DNA of 6,763 nucleotides from Gammaproteobacteria bacterium (GTDB lineage Bacteria > Pseudomonadota > Gammaproteobacteria > SZUA-140). Of the stretch, positions 5,925 through 6,763 are shown piece by piece. The number at the start of each line of letters is the position of its first letter. Positions within the stretch are counted from its first letter, which is position 1. The notes below the pieces were generated by a model, which did no database searches, was not told the origin of the DNA, and saw only the letters and a list, made by a program, of their open reading frames with translations. The stretch spans positions 1 to 6,763 of the forward strand of contig JALSHQ010000015.1 in the NCBI GenBank assembly GCA_026982145.1, read 5' to 3'. A program made the position numbers and the translations under genes.

Positions 5925-6418
5925 TGGGTGAAGATGCCGAGCTGCCGCTGCGCGACATTCATCTGCCCGAAGCAATTTCGTGGTGGCCGCCTGCACCGGG
6001 TTGGTGGCTATTGCTGAGCGCGGTATTGATCTGTGCATTAGTGGTGTGGTGGTGGCAACAGCGCAAAGCGGCAACGCGTGTGCGCGTGGCCGCAGTGGCC
6101 GAATGGGAGAAACTACTGCATGAGTTTCAGCAACAGCAAGATACAAGCCGGCTGGTACGCGAATTATCCACCCTGTTACGCCGCGCCGCGTTGAGTTGCT
6201 ACCCGCGGGCAGAGGTTGCTGGGTTGAGTGGTGAAGCGTGGTTGCATTTCCTTGATACAACACATCCGCAGCCGCAGCAGAGCGCCTTTAGTGAAGGTGT
6301 CGGGCGCCTGCTGCTGGATGCGCCTTACCGCCCACAAGTGGATGGTGATGGGTTGGCATTGCACGCATTGTGCGGCGAGTGGCTTGCGAAATTGCCTGCA
6401 CAAGGGCGAGGTCAGTGA
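5921..6418 (+). CDS. DUF4381 membrane protein of the MoxR/Bat operon
   Basis: A 165-residue single-pass protein of unknown function that sits between DUF58 and VWA genes in gammaproteobacterial MoxR operons. The N-terminus has the family's pattern of 'LPLRDIHLPEAISWWPPAPGWWLL', a short proline- and tryptophan-rich lead into one transmembrane helix (about 28-45). A basic stretch (QQRKAATRVR) follows, so the rest should be cytoplasmic. The soluble part is helical: a 'LSTLLRRAALSCYPRAEVAGLSGEAWLHFLD' region (82-112), then 'LLLDAPYRP'. It overlaps the DUF58 stop by 4 bases and shares one base with the next start (TGATG), so all three products are probably made in step. It could anchor or modulate the MoxR/VWA complex; that role is inferred from context. 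Confidence 0.85.
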   Translation: MMGEDAELPLRDIHLPEAISWWPPAPGWWLLLSAVLICALVVWWWQQRKAATRVRVAAVAEWEKLLHEFQQQQDTSRLVRELSTLLRRAALSCYPRAEVAGLSGEAWLHFLDTTHPQPQQSAFSEGVGRLLLDAPYRPQVDGDGLALHALCGEWLAKLPAQGRGQ

Positions 6419-6763
6419 TGGCTGAATTGCCACTTCAATTTGAATGGCCGTGGCTACTGCTGCTAATTCCGCTCCCCCTCTTGATTCGTTGGTGGGTACC
6501 GCCCGCTGCAAACAGTCATGATGCGGTATTGCGTGTGCCGTTTTTAGATGACTTTGCTGAGGCGGGGAGTGCATCGCCTTCGCATCCCTTAAGCGGGGTG
6601 CGCTGGGCGTTATGGTTTGCCCTGCTAGGGTGGGTGTTGCTGGTGATCGCCTGCGCACGTCCGCAGTGGCAAGGCGAGCCTGTGGAGCTACCGGTGAGCG
6701 GGCGTGATCTAATGTTAGCAGTGGATCTTTCCGGCAGCATGGAGGTTGAAGATTTTGAATGGA
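6418..6763 (+). CDS. BatA-like VWA domain membrane protein (3' end beyond window)
   Basis: The first 115 codons of a VWA protein; the rest lies past the right edge. Residues 10-26 and about 62-80 are transmembrane helices, the standard BatA arrangement. The 'ARPQWQG' exit from the second helix and a 'GRDLMLAVDLSGSME' strand and MIDAS loop follow. Here DxSxS is intact (Asp103, Ser105, Ser107), so this member should bind a divalent metal, unlike the DUF58 protein two genes upstream. The start ATG shares one base with the preceding TGA (TGATG), with GAGG about 8 bases upstream; a GTG at 6415 in the same frame is less likely. Bat operons usually continue with a second VWA gene, a TPR gene and a BatD-like gene, so those may lie outside this window. 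The N-terminal half is certain; BatA versus another VWA subtype cannot be settled from the fragment. Confidence 0.88.
   Translation, partial: MAELPLQFEWPWLLLLIPLPLLIRWWVPPAANSHDAVLRVPFLDDFAEAGSASPSHPLSGVRWALWFALLGWVLLVIACARPQWQGEPVELPVSGRDLMLAVDLSGSMEVEDFEW

Noticed and set aside
5907..6263. - strand open frame of 118 codons
   Set aside because: It is antisense to the DUF4381 gene, shows no motif or signal, and has no ribosome binding site I could see.
6176..6658. Long - strand open frame of 160 codons
   Set aside because: It lies antisense to the DUF4381 and VWA genes, whose protein families are recognisable; the - strand translation has no family features and is a composition effect of GC-rich coding DNA.

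Overview
The window looks like a gammaproteobacterial chromosome segment of moderate GC content. It carries proteins typical of that class: a DUF2059 protein, a Mip/FklB-type FKBP isomerase, a gammaproteobacterial 'DnaJ-related' J-domain protein, and a MoxR/Bat operon containing a DUF4381 gene. The sequence does not allow a genus call. There is no tRNA, rRNA, CRISPR array, insertion sequence or integrase.

Layout. Positions 1-160 hold no gene I can identify. A secreted DUF2059 protein (176-1027, +) is followed by a glutaredoxin-like CxxC protein (1121-1339, +) whose 5' end looks broken or frame-shifted. Facing it with a 10-bp gap is a periplasmic LolA-like lipoprotein-sorting family protein (1350-2165, -). 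The divergent intergenic region 2166-2466 is the least ordinary part of the window. It has a near-consensus sigma70 promoter (2276-2304) and a strong intrinsic terminator (2385-2412), and the roughly 100 bases between them contain five GGA triplets, one in a hairpin loop. This looks like a small RNA of the CsrA/RsmA-sequestering kind, or alternatively an attenuated leader. It lies just before a secreted FKBP isomerase (2467-3141, +), followed by a DnaJ-related J-protein (3181-3798, +).

A second good promoter (3832-3860), overlapped by an 8-bp-arm dyad, precedes a tightly packed operon: a MoxR AAA+ ATPase (3897-4865), a DUF58 protein (4878-5924), a DUF4381 membrane protein (5921-6418) and a BatA-like VWA membrane protein that runs off the right edge (6418-6763+). 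The last junctions overlap (ATGA, TGATG), which points to translational coupling. By family knowledge, a MoxR ATPase acts with the VWA/DUF58 proteins as a chaperone-like module at the inner membrane, linked to envelope or stress functions (the Bat 'aerotolerance' operons).

The common theme is envelope and protein quality control: two secreted proteins of unknown or sorting function, a periplasmic prolyl isomerase, a thiol-redox protein, a J-protein and the MoxR/Bat module. No previously undescribed protein system is evident. The candidate small RNA/attenuator at 2276-2412 is the best lead.
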